Positions 25,655 to 37,241 of a DNA stretch of 64,000 nucleotides are shown here, one piece after another; the first letter of the stretch is position 1, and every line of letters starts with the position of its first letter. The DNA is from Thozetella sp. PMI_491. Taxonomy: Eukaryota; Ascomycota; Sordariomycetes; Chaetosphaeriales; Chaetosphaeriaceae. The position numbers were made by a program, and so were the translations under genes. The notes beneath the pieces were generated by a model. It was not told the origin of the DNA. It searched no databases and saw only the letters and a program-made list of their open reading frames with translations. The stretch is from positions 186,001 through 250,000 of the forward strand of contig MU270029.1 of NCBI GenBank assembly GCA_021432635.1. The letters run 5' to 3'.

Positions 25655-26633
25655 ATCTAAGTGAGAGAGGAAAGAAGAACGAGAAGATAGCGGCAAGACA
25701 AGAACCAGCAAAAAAGAATTAGCAGTTTAGGTCGCCGTGTTTTGGCTTGCGCAGGAGGAAGCTGAGCCGGATGGCAGGGAGGAAGCTCTCGGCTCACTTA
25801 TCCTCGGCTTAAGCCGGCCTTTGACGACATGCGGGGAGCTTAGCAACCCGCAATACATCTACCCCAATGAAAGCTGAGCGGCCCCTCCCCCGGAACCTGC
25901 CACCGGGACCTGCAGAGCCCCCCGTCGGGGCTTGGGTCTCGGAACTACCTATGGCGGCCACTACAACAGTTCGACGGGCCCCAAATAGTATGCAAAAGGC
26001 ATGGTATACCGCTGTAGCAGCTGCTTGCTTCGACGCCCTCGGAATTATTCCAAGCACTTTCCGGGCACCGTTCGAGGTGAACAAGCTTGGCAGTTTGCAC
26101 CTGACAAAAGTACTTTTGGCAGCCATCCATGATACCCGATCTTGGTGCCAAGCGGATTTTTGACTTTCCCCGGCTAGGGAACTGTCATAATTTTTTTTTT
26201 CCCTTCTTTCTTTTAATAGCTGTTTGCCCCCCTTCCCACCCTCCGTCCCGGAATGGACAAGGTGGTGGTGGTGGCATGGAATCGCCGGAGGGAAGCTTAG
26301 GAAGCAAAGTGGCGGCGGCGTTGTGGCCCTCCACTGGCCCGAGCGCGTCCCTTTCATTTGGTTCCCCACAGGCGACTCCGGCGAGCTCACGTGTGATGAT
26401 GCAGTAACTGTCCCGGAGTCGATTTTGCCTGCAGTCCGATGGCGCCTGGTCCCCCCACTATCTCTTGTATCTCTTGTATCTCTTGGAACCAAGCCCTCGC
26501 CTCTGGCATCATCCCACACGAACAAGCTCTTCAACATCACCTTGCGATAGAGCCTCCAGAGTCGAGCCTGGGCTTCAATTTTGCGATACACGAGAACTGA
26601 ACTGATTCGAGATCCCTATTTCAGCTCCCAGAT
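25655..26633. other. Divergent promoter, thiolase and RAD6
   Basis: About 980 bp between two divergent start codons. It contains a short minisatellite at 26460-26485. A 260-residue minus-strand frame at 25809-26591 has no domain and overlaps the promoter, so it was not accepted as a gene. Confidence 0.55.
26460..26485. repeat. Nine-base tandem repeat
   Basis: Three near-perfect copies of a 9-mer (tatctcttg) lie about 150 nt upstream of the RAD6 start. Probably a small minisatellite; pyrimidine-rich like other leaders in this window. Confidence 0.7.
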
Positions 26634-27346
26634 ATGACGACCCCGGCCCGCCGCCGTCTCATGCGAGACTTCAAGGTAGACAGCGGCACCCTGCTCCGGC
26701 CGCGTCTTCACGCCGGTCTCTGTCCTCCCCCACGATGCTAACATTCTTCCTCGGCGCAGCGCATGCAGACCGACCCCCCTACCGGCGTGTCCGCTTCGCC
26801 AGTCCCCGACAATGTCATGACCTGGTATTGAAGGCCCCCCCTCCCCCGTCTCCTCTCCCCTTGGCGATGGGCGCACCACTGACCCAACTGTTCTGGACAG
26901 GAACGCCGTCATCGTTGGGCCTGCCGATACTCCTTTCGAGGATGGAACCTTCCGACTAGTGATGCATTTTGAGGAACAGTACCCTAATAAGCCACCTTCG
27001 GTCAAATTCATCAGCCCCATGTTCCACCCCAACGTCTATGCCACGGGCGAGTTGTGTCTCGACATCCTACAGAACCGCTGGAGCCCGACCTACGACGTTG
27101 CCGCGATCCTGACGAGTATCCAGAGGTGAGCCGAACAAAAAGAATGATGAGAAGAGAAGCTTCTACGATGGATGCTCCCAGCGTTCTGGTGCTGATGTGT
27201 GGCCCCCCCTGGCCGGCTCTAGTCTGCTTAACGATCCGAACACTGGGTCTCCAGCCAATGTCGAGGCATCCAACCTGTATAAGGACAACCGGAAGGAATA
27301 CACCAAGCGCGTCAGGGAGACTGTGGAGAAGAGCTGGGAGGATTGA
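26634..27346 (+). CDS. RAD6: Ubiquitin-conjugating enzyme E2, Rad6/Ubc2
   Basis: Four exons (26634-26675, 26760-26824, 26901-27125, 27223-27346) encode 151 residues, exactly the length of fission-yeast Rhp6 and Neurospora MUS-8. The E2 fold is complete: N-terminal helix [15 protein letters not shown] motif at 78-80, active-site C88 ([10 protein letters not shown]), and the C-terminal helices ending KSWED. There is no acidic tail, unlike S. cerevisiae Rad6. With Rad18- or Bre1-type E3 ligases it ubiquitinates PCNA in DNA-damage tolerance and histone H2B in transcription; with Ubr1 it serves the N-degron pathway. Intron phases are 0, 2 and 2, and the first intron has a CTAAC branch. It is divergent from the thiolase gene and in tandem with kinesin. 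Confidence 0.96.
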
Positions 27347-28450
27347 TCCCAGGCTGCACAGCACGTCTCACCTCGCGGCGACGTCGAGGTCGCTCGCGCC
27401 AAGGGAGAGAAGGATGGCATGTCCACGGACGAGGACACGCTCCCATGCGACGGGAGACTCGGCGTTGTTGGCTCTGACCCTCTCGGTTGCACCGTCTATA
27501 GGCATTAAGGGCAGGAGGCTGTCTAGCAGGCGTTTGTGATTTTGAGGACCTTGGCTGCGGCAATGATGGGCATTTTCAGGGACAGGGAGCCCGTGAGACC
27601 CGTGAGCCCTTGCCGGCTGTGTGTTGGTCGTGTGTGTGGCCTTCCAGAGAATGAATCACCTTCAGGGAGTTCGCGGCGAACCGGCGTTGGACCGTTTACA
27701 ACTACAGCACCATTATACCTTAGGTAGACTCGCAAATGACCATGGTTTTTGTTTTTCCGGATTTTCTATTCTTCTCCGCATACTCTCGATACTTCGATGC
27801 CCGGCTTCAGCAGGGCTGAGAATTCTTTGATGGCAAGACGAACGACGGGTTGTGTGCATTAACTTGCAATCTGCCTCAAAATTGAGTTTGGTTGGGGCCG
27901 GCTGCTGACTCCATCGCGGCAAATCACGGTCGGTCTGCTGCTACACAGTAAGTGAAACGAGCCCAGATAGCGAGACGTGAGGGCGTGCCTAGCGCGTCAT
28001 CTCTTCCAACAGCGGTTACCCCAATAAACTTGGCCCCGAAAAAACACACGCCATCCCTCTCTTGACGCCACGAAGCCTGTCTCTGGACCGGCAACGGGCA
28101 AGGCAATTTTTCGCGTGTCGGGACGAGCCCTTTTGTCATTCTAGACATTTCGCGGTATAGTTTCTCGTTGATACCCGACCGGGAGGAAATCCGAGGTTGC
28201 AAGACACGGCAAACCGAGTGTCTCATCGTCTCGAGTCGCCCCCATTCCTCTTCCCTCTCCAGCCTAGCTCTTCCTCCTCTAGCAAACACGCAGCAGAACA
28301 CGACAGGCAGAGGCGCCCTCCCCCGACACCACCTTGGGCGACCTCGCAGCATCGACACATCGCTTTTCGCGACACGGCCAGCTCCTAGTCTCTCTCGAGG
28401 CTGCGTTTCCCCCCGAGAGTGCGCCTCCTTGCGCACAAAACACCGCCAAG
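27347..28450. other. RAD6 3' region and kinesin promoter
   Basis: Contains the RAD6 3' UTR and a C/T- and C/A-rich kinesin leader (about 28230-28450). A 170-residue minus-strand frame at 27924-28436 is Arg-rich without a domain and is taken as chance. Confidence 0.55.
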
Positions 28451-31406
28451 ATGGCGTCCGCCAACAGCATCAAGGTCGTCGCTCGCTTCCGGCCCCAGAA
28501 CAAGATAGAACTGGCGTCTGGAGGCGAGCCGATCGTGACCTTCGAGGGCAAGGACACTTGCACCGTCAACGTACGTTTGCCCGCGCTGCATCTCCCCTTT
28601 GAACCGGCGGATTGCTGACTAGACACGTGCAAACCACAGTCCAAGGAGGCCCAGGGCTCCTTCACCTTCGACCGCGTCTTTGAGATGGGCAGCAAGCAGT
28701 CTGACATCTTCGACTTCTCCATCAGGCCCACTGTCGATGATATCCTCAACGGCTACAACGGAACCGTCTTCGCCTACGGCCAGACAGGTGCCGGGAAGTC
28801 GTACACCATGATGGGAACGAGCATAGACGACGAGGAAGGCCGGGGTGTCATTCCCCGTATCGTCCAGCAAATCTTCGAGAGCATTCTATCGAGTCCAGCC
28901 AACATCGAGTACACGGTCAGGGTCAGCTACATGGAAATCTATATGGAGCGAATCCGCGATCTGCTCGCGCCCCAGAACGACAACCTTCCGGTGCACGAAG
29001 AGAAGAACCGCGGCGTCTACGTCAAGGGCCTGCTGGAGATTTACGTCTCGAGTGTCCAGGAGGTCTACGAGGTCATGCGGAGGGGTGGCAACGCCAGGGC
29101 GGTCGCCGCGACCAACATGAACCAGGAGTCGTCGCGATCACACTCCATCTTCGTCATCACCGTCACCCAGAAGAACGTCGAGACGGGATCTGCGAAGAGC
29201 GGGCAGCTGTTCCTGGTCGACTTGGCAGGTAGTGAAAAGGTTGGAAAGACGGGCGCTAGCGGCCAGACCCTGGAGGAGGCCAAGAAGATCAACAAGAGTT
29301 TGAGCGCCCTAGGCATGGTCATCAACTCGCTGACGGACGGCAAATCGTCCCACATTCCGTACCGAGACTCGAAACTCACCCGTATCCTGCAGGAGTCTCT
29401 CGGAGGAAACAGTCGGACGACGCTTATTATCAACTGCTCCCCCAGTAGCTACAACGACGCCGAGACGCTCAGCACCTTGCGGTTCGGCATGCGAGCCAAG
29501 TCGATCAAGAACAAGGCCAAGGTCAACGCCGAGCTGAGCCCTGCTGAGCTCAAATCTATGCTCGCTAGGGCTAAGACGCAGATGACCACTTACGAGAACT
29601 ACATCGGCAACCTCGAGGGCGAAGTACAGCTGTGGCGAGGTGGAGAGAAAGTGCCGAAGGATAAGTGGGTTGCCCCCCTATCTGCCGACGGTGTGACCAC
29701 GGCGAAGGCGGAGCCCAAAACGCCTCGGCCCTCGACACCGTCGAGGCTCGCCCCTGACAGTCGATCCGAGACGCCGGCCCTCACAGAACGAGCAGGGACA
29801 CCAAGCCTGCCACTGGAGAAGGATGAGCGAGAGGAGTTCCTGCGCCGCGAGAACGAGCTACAGGACCAGCTCGCGGAGAAAGAAAGCCTGGCGGCGACAG
29901 CGGAGCGGCAGTACAAGGAGGCCAAGGAGGAGCTCACAGTTCTGAAGGAGCACGACAGCAAGCTCGGCAAGGAAAACGAGAAGCTCACGAGCGAGGGCAA
30001 CGAATTCAAGATGCAGCTGGAGCGCCTGGTGTTCGAGAGCAAGGAGGCTCAGATCACCATGGACAGCCTGAAGGAGGCAAACCAAGAGCTGACGAGCGAG
30101 CTCGACGAGGTCAAGCAGGCTATGCACGAGCTCAAGATCAGCGCCAAGGAATCGGGCGCCGACCTAGCCGAGAAGGAGAAGAAGAAGCAAGAGAAGATGG
30201 CCAAGATGATGGCTGGATTCGACCTTAGTGGGGACGTCTTCAGCGAGAACGAGAAGGCCATTGCGGACGCTATCGCCCAGCTCGACTCGCTACACGAGCT
30301 CAGCTCGAGCGGCGACCCGATCCCTCCGGACGACCTCCAGGCCCTCAAGGAGAAGCTCGTGGAGACCCAAGGCATCGTGCGCCAGGCCGAGCTCTCCGTC
30401 TACAGCTCATCTTCTAACCCGCAGGAGGCGCGGAGGCGGGCAGAGCTTGAGTCCCGCCTGGACGCCCTCCAGCAGGAGTACGAGGAGCTCCTCAATCGCA
30501 ACCTCAGCCCTGAGGACGTGGAGGAGGTCAAGTCGCGCCTGGCCCAGACCCTTTCGGACAAAGCCGGCGCCCAGTCGGAGCTGGTCGAGGAGTTGAAGAC
30601 CGACCTGGCCCAGAAGGCCTCCGAGAACGAGCGCATGAAGACGCTCATCGAGGAACTCCAGCACCGTGTCAAGTCCAGCGCTGGCAATGTGGTGCCCATG
30701 GCCAACGGCAAGACGATCCAGCAGCAGCTGGCCGAGTTTGACGTCATGAAGAAGAGCCTGATGCGCGACCTGCAGAACCGCTGCGAGCGCGTTGTGGAGC
30801 TCGAGATCTCGCTTGACGAGACCCGCGAGCAGTACAACAACGTGCTGCGCAGCAGCAACAACCGGGCCCAGCAGAAGAAGATGGCCTTTCTCGAGCGCAA
30901 CCTCGAGCAGCTCACTCAGGTGCAGCGCCAGCTCGTGGAGCAGAACTCGGCCCTCAAGAAGGAGGTGGCAATTGCTGAGCGCAAGCTGATCGCTCGCAAC
31001 GAGCGCATCCAGAGCCTCGAGAGCCTGCTCCAGGAGAGCCAGGAGAAGATGGCGCAAGCGAACCACAAGTATGCGACCCTTGTTTCCCTCTCCCCCCCCT
31101 TCGCGTTGTCTGTTGGCCCCAAGAAGCACTCCGGTGCTCTGGGGGTCCGATTTTGTGTGTTAGGGATGCTAACTTCTTGCCCACAGGTTTGAAGTACAAC
31201 TCGCGGCCGTCAAGGAGCGCCTGGAGGCGGCCAAGGCTGGCAGCACGCGCGGCCTCGGCTCGCCGACGGGTGGATTCAACATCGGCAGCCGCATTGCGAA
31301 GCCACTCCGTGGCGGCGGCGACGTGCTGGCCACCAACCCGACCATCGCGAACCTCCAGGGCCAGCCCGAGAATAAGAGATCGAGCTGGTTCTTCCAGAAG
31401 TCGTAG
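28451..31406 (+). CDS. nkin: Conventional kinesin heavy chain (kinesin-1)
   Basis: Exons 28451-28570, 28640-31068 and 31187-31406 encode 922 residues, close to the Neurospora conventional kinesin. The motor head (1 to about 330) shows the P-loop GQTGAGKS at 87-94, switch I SSRSH near 204 and switch II DLAGSE at 234-239. A neck follows, then a long heptad-rich coiled coil (about 400-850) broken by a Pro/Ser/Thr-rich hinge near 385-430. The tail ends SSWFFQKS; fungal kinesin-1 tails self-inhibit and bind cargo without light chains. It is a plus-end-directed microtubule motor for vesicles and organelles in hyphal growth. Both introns have clear CTGAC/CTAAC branch sites; the last splits the tail from the stalk. 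Confidence 0.96.
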
Positions 31407-32417
31407 ATGCTTTGACCGGCGGCAGCTTTTGTGTTTTGGTAGACCAGTGTGCCCTTTGTTGTTTTGCAGCGGCGGGGGTTTCTGGGCGGCTTGCTTACTC
31501 CTCGGGCCGGCGACGGCTCGCAACGAGGGTTTGATGACGGCGAACGAAGAGAGCTCGGAACGAGGGTATACCCACCTCCATGGCCTGCTATGTTTTCCTC
31601 CCAGTTTCCCTTTTGTCAGTATACCAGACAGGTGTGGCGCTCGGGACCAACAGCCCCCCTCCCATAGAGAGACGGAATTCACGATGTGGCATGTATTCAT
31701 TCAGACGTGGGACGTGTTGGATGTTGAGGCATAAGGGCTCCGTCGGCATGATACAGGACGACTCTAGGGAGGCTCTGCCTCCCGCGCACATAGCAGTGAG
31801 TCCCAGGTGTGTCATGGACGCCGCTGGGAGAAAAGATGAGCAAATGATGGAGAGTCATGAGATCATGGTGGCTCTGCATAGGGGGCGAGTCGGTAGAAAG
31901 GAAAGAAAGGGGGAGGAAGGGAGGGGTCCCGATAGTCATTTTGAACTCATCCCAGCAAGGGGTTTCAAATCATAGTCACGAACAGTCAATGATCAAAGCG
32001 ACGCATGAGCCACACCACACTCTAGTCTGTTTTTTTATTTAAAAAAAGGGGGCCAACAGGTGTTTTTAGAGAGTCCGACTTGAGATAGGTTCACCCCTAT
32101 GGTGCAATGTCTGAGTTGTGTAGTAAACATACGGAATACTGCCCCCCTCTTATCTGGAACATACGGGCAAGGTCCGGTTCCAAGTTCCAAGAATCGCAGT
32201 GCGTCCGAAAGAACCAATTCCCTAGGTCCCCAGTAGCCGCCGCCTCTACCAATCCTAATATAGAAACAATCTGGCCGCGTGCCGTAGCTACCGCTCAAGC
32301 CCTCCTATGGCTGTCAACGTGGCGCTAGGCAATTCAACTTTGCCGGGTTATCGCACTGGTGCTCGTCAAGGCAGCCAAACTACAGAGCCCGTGTAGTAGG
32401 AGCAGAAGCAGTAGCCT
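31407..32417. other. Convergent 3' region, kinesin and membrane protein
   Basis: Expected to hold both 3' UTRs. A short T/A run is seen at 32031-32047. No supportable gene. Confidence 0.55.
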
Positions 32418-33589
32418 CTAGTTGCTGCCCTGAGGAGGTGAGTTGGCGGCCCCAATGGTGACGGTAATCAAGAAGGTGGCGAAGAATAGGGTCTGCACGG
32501 CAAAAGTGACGAGGAAGATCTTGAAGTACAGCTTGTACACGCGGATCCAAGAGGCACGCGGGAACGTGACCCAAGCATCCTTCATGGTCACGTATCCCTT
32601 GCCGCCCACGATGGCGGGCTCGACCTTGCCGTCGAAAGAGCGGTCGAAGGGGACGATGGCATCCTCCTCGGGAGGGATCAGCGACGCCTGCACGCGGCGC
32701 AGCACCACCTGGGAGGGGATGGCGAAGAAGACGGTAAAGGCGATGCTGACGACGAGCACAATCAAGCCCTTCCAGGCGGCATGGCCGTCATAACGAGGCA
32801 GATCGCCCGGGCTGCTGGGTTGCCAGATCGGCAGCTTCAGCAGCCTGGCAATCTGAAGCAGGAAGATGGTAGGGAAGCTGTGCGTGAGCCAGTAGATCAG
32901 GGTCGGGAAGCAGGTAGCCTCGAAGGTCTTCTTGAGAGGAGGCAGGCGGCGCCAGAAGGACTTTGGCGACGGCTGCGACGTGATGATAATGACCCAAGCG
33001 GTGCTAAACTGGACCAGCGCCAGGGAGGCGAGCAGGGAGCCGACCGACTTAAAGGTGAAGGCTGTGAAGAAGCTGTCGGCCCAGAAAGTCAGGAGGCCTA
33101 GGGTGAACAAGCACCAGAATCCGCGGAAGTGCGACCGCCATCCGCCGACACTGCGCAGGAGGCGGCTCGTTGCGCGGATGGACGAGGTGATGGGCTTGGG
33201 CGCCTCTGGGGCGGCGGTGGCGGCGGCGCCCTCGGGATCAGCGTCGTCGGCGCTGAGGGCTTCGTAGGCAGGCGGGTTCGGGTCCTCGATCATAGCCAGG
33301 GTAAGCTGGAGGGAGTTGAGCGTGTAGCCGACCTATGATAGAAAGGCAGGATTAGCGAACGCTTCGTCTCGAATGCGGCGGCGAGCGGTCCCGCCACTGC
33401 GAGCCCGTCCGACAGTACAGGACTTACCCAAAGGAGGGCGGGGAGGAAGATGATGAAGTTCAGGAAGATGACGCCGAAGGCCCAGCCGGGCATCGGAGGC
33501 TCATCCCCGCCATCTGCCGGCTGCCGGAAGTAGAACTCATTGATCGAGCGCTTCGCCAGCGTGCCGGCGGCGTGCATGTAGTCGACCAT
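32418..33589 (-). CDS. Fungal six-span membrane protein of unknown function
   Basis: Exons 33589-33428 and 33332-32418 encode 358 residues; the intron has a CTAAT branch and joins LLW-VGYT within the first membrane span. Hydrophobic segments lie at about 34-60 (spanning the exon junction), 125-147, 152-175, 195-222, 243-268 and 325-350. A charged, Ala-rich loop (about 72-105) follows the first span. No signal peptide, catalytic motif or transporter signature is visible. Similar proteins in fungal genomes often carry odd labels such as ubiquitin carrier protein, but nothing here supports ubiquitin chemistry. The translation starts at the ATG of MVDYMHAAG; upstream frames lack an ATG with better context. 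Confidence 0.8.
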
Positions 33590-34486
33590 CTTGGCGTACA
33601 GGCACGATCGGGTGGTTTGCGGAGATAAGAAAATGGATACGATGATGCGAAGTGGTCGGTCGCGCGTGAATAGAAAAAGGGGGAACAAAGAAGAAAGAAA
33701 GAGATGTCGGAAGGAAGAAACAGCCCACACTCAGCAATCGGAAGCTCGGGCGTATTACTGCCTGTGAAACCGGTTGGTTGCGCGAGTGGTAGTAGGAAGC
33801 TTAGTCGCAGCTCACGTCTGTCGGGCCTGCACCGTTGGTTTATAAGACGCCGGTCGCTGTCTGCTGCCAGGCATCCACGACCCCGCTGTCGTGCGCGCCC
33901 GCCAACCACAGGCAGCACAGCCCCATTCGTGCCTCTGACCTGCATTTCGCCGGGCCAAGGTGAAGATAGCCCAGCCTGAAACCCTTGCCAGCCGGTCCCA
34001 GCACGCTTCACAAAGGCGCACCCTCGAGCGGGCCACCCAATGGCCGCCGCCGACACAACGGCAGAATACGGGGTCGCTATGAGGGCGAGGGCACCACGGC
34101 GGCGGCGGCAAGGATGACGAGGCTGCGCGCATACGAAGTGCAGACCGTCTTGATTGCCTCCAGTGCAGTGCCTAGCCTGCCAGCCTGCCAACCTGCCTAA
34201 ATTTACAAGGAGAGCTGGCCCTTGGTCCCTAGCCCCAAGTGCATACCGTCTTCTCCTTGTTCGCAACTTGCTCTCTACGCAGCCTGCTCAGTGCCAGGCC
34301 AATTCACGGTGGCGCACAGCGACGGGAATGTGCCTTCTGAGGGCCAAATACGAGGCAGTCGGGTCCGGCTGCTGGTTGGTGTCCTGGGGACAGTGAAAAT
34401 CATGCGAAGCTTTGCGGCGCGTCCACAAAGAACAGTACACACGGTGCCGGTCCAGCGGCCCCTAAGGATCGAAGCCTATCGAGTTT

Positions 34487-34572
34487 CAATCAAACAAAAT
34501 TGTCTCCAGGCTCTCTCGCTCACGAGAGCAGCGGACTTCGATGCGACTCGGGCTACGCAAGAGTCCGAGGCC
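34487..34572 (+). repeat. Gap-flanking direct repeat, copy 1
   Basis: This 86-nt unit ends exactly at the Ns. It matches copy 2 (34644-34729) perfectly over the first 35 nt and the last ~34 nt. The 17-nt core (34522-34538) differs at about half its positions. Confidence 0.9.
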
Positions 34573-34643
34573 NNNNNNNNNNNNNNNNNNNNNNNNNNNN
34601 NNNNNNNNNNNNNNNNNNNNNNNNNNNNNNNNNNNNNNNNNNN
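34573..34643. other. Assembly gap (71 Ns)
   Basis: Unknown bases. Because matching repeat units sit on both sides, the true sequence may hold more copies, or none, and the gap length is probably an estimate. Confidence 0.95.
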
Positions 34644-34729
34644 CAATCAAACAAAATTGTCTCCAGGCTCTCTCGCTCCCCCAAGCTGCTGGCTGCGATG
34701 CGACTCGGGCTACGCAAGAGTCCGAGGCC
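34644..34729 (+). repeat. Gap-flanking direct repeat, copy 2
   Basis: Begins at the first base after the Ns and is the same length as copy 1, with identical outer parts and a different core (ccccaagctgctggctg against acgagagcagcggactt). Confidence 0.9.
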
Positions 34730-36155
34730 GTGATCTAGTGCCCGGGGGCACCGGGTGACAAACGACGACGGGGCGGGAAGCCTCTACGTACGCAAGCAAG
34801 GCGAGTCACGCCACCGGTGGAGCGCCGGTGGTCGCTAGCGGCCTGGACCAGCTCGGAGGCTTGAGTAGACACACAATGGCCCATCGTTGCCTCTATCGAG
34901 TATGGCCCCCGATGATCTCGGAAGGATCGGCCCTCGATTTTCCTAGCCAGCGAGACCCTGTGGCGAGGCAAGATGTCCATACTCTCTCTCTCTCTCCCCA
35001 TACGAAATCTAGGCTCTCCACAGCCGCCAATTAGCGAGTGCAAAGCTGCAAGCAGTAGTACTGTAGGCTGGCAAGGCTGGCAAGCTGGGAGGTCCAAACA
35101 GGGCAATTATACTTAATATGCCGGCGGGTCCGCCTTGCTTGTAAGCCCACGAGGCTTCCTGACCTTGAAACCATTCGAAGCTCTCGAGAGTCTCCAGTCG
35201 GCACCAAATAACCTAAATTTTTGGCTTTTTTTGGGAGGCGACCAGCCCACTTCCCCTATCGGCACTGATCCTTGGCCCTTGGGCCACATGTATGGATTTG
35301 AGGGATCCCGCTGCTTGTTGCCGGTAAGACAGCCCTTGGTGGCCAGGACTGTGCTCGTGATGCTACTGAGCAGCCAACATGCGGGTCTTGCAATCATGCC
35401 AAAGTTGGCAATTCGATCCGGCTTCATAGAGAGGCCGCCAATTGTCAATTCTGGACAGTCTGAGGTCAGCCTCTGGGAGGCAGAGCACTCGTCTTAACGG
35501 ACGTGTAGATACCATTGCTCACTATAGTGCTGCATGGCGCACCGCCTACCAGCCGCAGGAGGTGAGCCATGGACTCTTCCTACAACATTGCGCTGTGCCA
35601 GATGGAAATTCTTCCGTGCCACAAGCCTCGACAACCGCTATGCTGGTTGCCATCTCAGAGGAGTACCCTCGTCTCGCCGCGGAGGAGCAACCCAAGGTAT
35701 CCGAAGCGTCTAAGTACCGAGACAACAGGTGGATAGAGGAGCCTATTGGGGAGGCAGTCACCTTATACAACAATAACTAGGCGGTGAGAGTCGGCTGGAA
35801 TAAATTCCTTCTTCGGTCGGGCCTGCACTCGCCCTGGACCAGATATCTATCTACCTAGGCACTGTGTTATACAGTCCCTAGCCCGGGCATTTGTTGACGG
35901 TAGCAATAGGGGTTACCAGCCTGCCCCGCAACCCCTAGACTGACTCCCCAACTACCCCACAGTTCGAACGCTGGCGCTGCTACGTCACCGCCTGCAACCA
36001 CCAACACACAAGGCTGAGTTAGGTGTGTATCAGTTTCGCTGCTACTAAGTCGAGCCTCCAGACTCCAACACGCAGCGGGGGGCGCTTCGGTCCGCTCTCC
36101 TTCTCGCCGCCCATCCTCGCATCCTCTCCTTTTTTCTTGCATCTGGTGATACCCA

Positions 36156-37241
36156 ATGTCGGCGCCTTCCATCCCCAATCTCTTTTCCCTCCGGGGCGCG
36201 TCGAGGGGTGGACGAGGACGCGGCAGGGGCCGAGGCGGCGGTCCCGGCTCCGCCGCTGCCCACGGCCACGATGTCACCATCCAGGGGACGGATACGGACG
36301 CCGCCGTCTCCCGGCTGAGCGCGGTGGAGCTCGGATACCTGGACGACGCCTTCGCGCAGTACTTCGTGCAGAGCTCCCAGGGCCCGCCGAGCAGACGGCT
36401 TCCCATCATCAACAGAGGAACCTACACCAGAACTACCGCCCTGGACAAGCTCATAGATCTCTTTCTCACCGGGGCAGACGAGGCGGGAAGCAAGGAGAAG
36501 CAGATCATTTCCCTAGGCGCTGGGACCGACACGAGGAGCCTCCGGCTCTTCTCTAATCCAGCCCGTCGCAACATCACCTACCACGAGATTGACTTCCCTG
36601 CCATCTGCACCAAGAAGTTCCACACCATCAAGGGTACACCAGTCCTGAGGCGGGTCCTCCAGAATCCCACCCTCGAGGAGGACGGCTCATCGTGGCACAG
36701 CCAGGCCGAAAACGACAACCTTCTCTGGTTCCACGGCCTCGACCTGCGCGACATCGCCCGCCAGAGCACAGAGAGCGCAACCCCTCTTGCGCTCAAGGGC
36801 CTCAGGACAGATATCCCGACGCTCCTAATTTCCGAGTGTTGTCTCTGCTACCTCGAGACCCCCGCCGCACGGGCGACCATCGCGTGGTTCCAGGGGCAGG
36901 TGGCCAGCCTCGGCATCGTGCTCTACGAGCCGGTCAAGCCCGATGACCCGTTTGGGCGCATGATGGTCTCGAACCTGGCGGCGCGGCGCATCCGGATGCC
37001 GACGCTCGAGACGTTCAAGGAGCCCGCTGACCAAGAGACGCGGCTGCGGGAGGCTGGATTCGAGGCGGTCCGGGCCATGACGGTCGACCAGATCTGGGAA
37101 CGGTGGGTGCACCAGGACGAGAAGGAGCGCGTGGATGGGCTAGAAGGGCTGGATGAAGTCGAGGAGTGGAAGCTGCTGGCCGGTCACTACGTCGTCGCCT
37201 GGGGGTGGAAAGGACATGGTTTCGAGGGGTGGGCGGGATGA
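36156..37241 (+). CDS. PPM1: Leucine carboxyl methyltransferase 1 (PP2A methyltransferase)
   Basis: A single exon of 361 residues, the only intronless gene here. It is a class I SAM-dependent methyltransferase of the LCM family: NRGTYTRTTALDKLI, the SAM-binding GAGTDTRS at 121-128, the acidic strand YHEIDFPA, and the SECCLCYL strand with a following EPVKPDDPFGRMM. It methylates the C-terminal leucine carboxylate of the PP2A catalytic subunit and so controls which B subunits bind. An N-terminal leader (residues 11-33) is Arg-Gly-rich (RGRGRGRGGG), which is not part of the catalytic fold and could be disordered or nucleic-acid-binding. The start is the first ATG after the pyrimidine-rich leader; starting later would lose this leader but keep the enzyme. 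Confidence 0.93.
   Translation: MSAPSIPNLFSLRGASRGGRGRGRGRGGGPGSAAAHGHDVTIQGTDTDAAVSRLSAVELGYLDDAFAQYFVQSSQGPPSRRLPIINRGTYTRTTALDKLIDLFLTGADEAGSKEKQIISLGAGTDTRSLRLFSNPARRNITYHEIDFPAICTKKFHTIKGTPVLRRVLQNPTLEEDGSSWHSQAENDNLLWFHGLDLRDIARQSTESATPLALKGLRTDIPTLLISECCLCYLETPAARATIAWFQGQVASLGIVLYEPVKPDDPFGRMMVSNLAARRIRMPTLETFKEPADQETRLREAGFEAVRAMTVDQIWERWVHQDEKERVDGLEGLDEVEEWKLLAGHYVVAWGWKGHGFEGWAG

Larger units (their letters stand above)
33590..36155. other. Divergent intergenic region with assembly gap
   Basis: Lies between the membrane-protein and PPM1 start codons. It contains a run of Ns (34573-34643) flanked by two 86-nt near-copies, and otherwise only short, domainless ORFs. The last ~150 bp before 36156 are C/T-rich, a likely PPM1 leader. 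Confidence 0.6.

Noticed and set aside
25809-26591. 260-residue minus-strand frame between the thiolase and RAD6 genes
   Set aside because: No domain, low-complexity Arg/His/Ser composition, and it fills the shared divergent promoter.
30407-31129. 240-residue minus-strand frame opposite the kinesin stalk
   Set aside because: Leu-rich antisense shadow of the coiled-coil coding sequence.
34222-34758. Frame running through the assembly gap
   Set aside because: The reading crosses 71 unknown bases, so its continuity is not real evidence.
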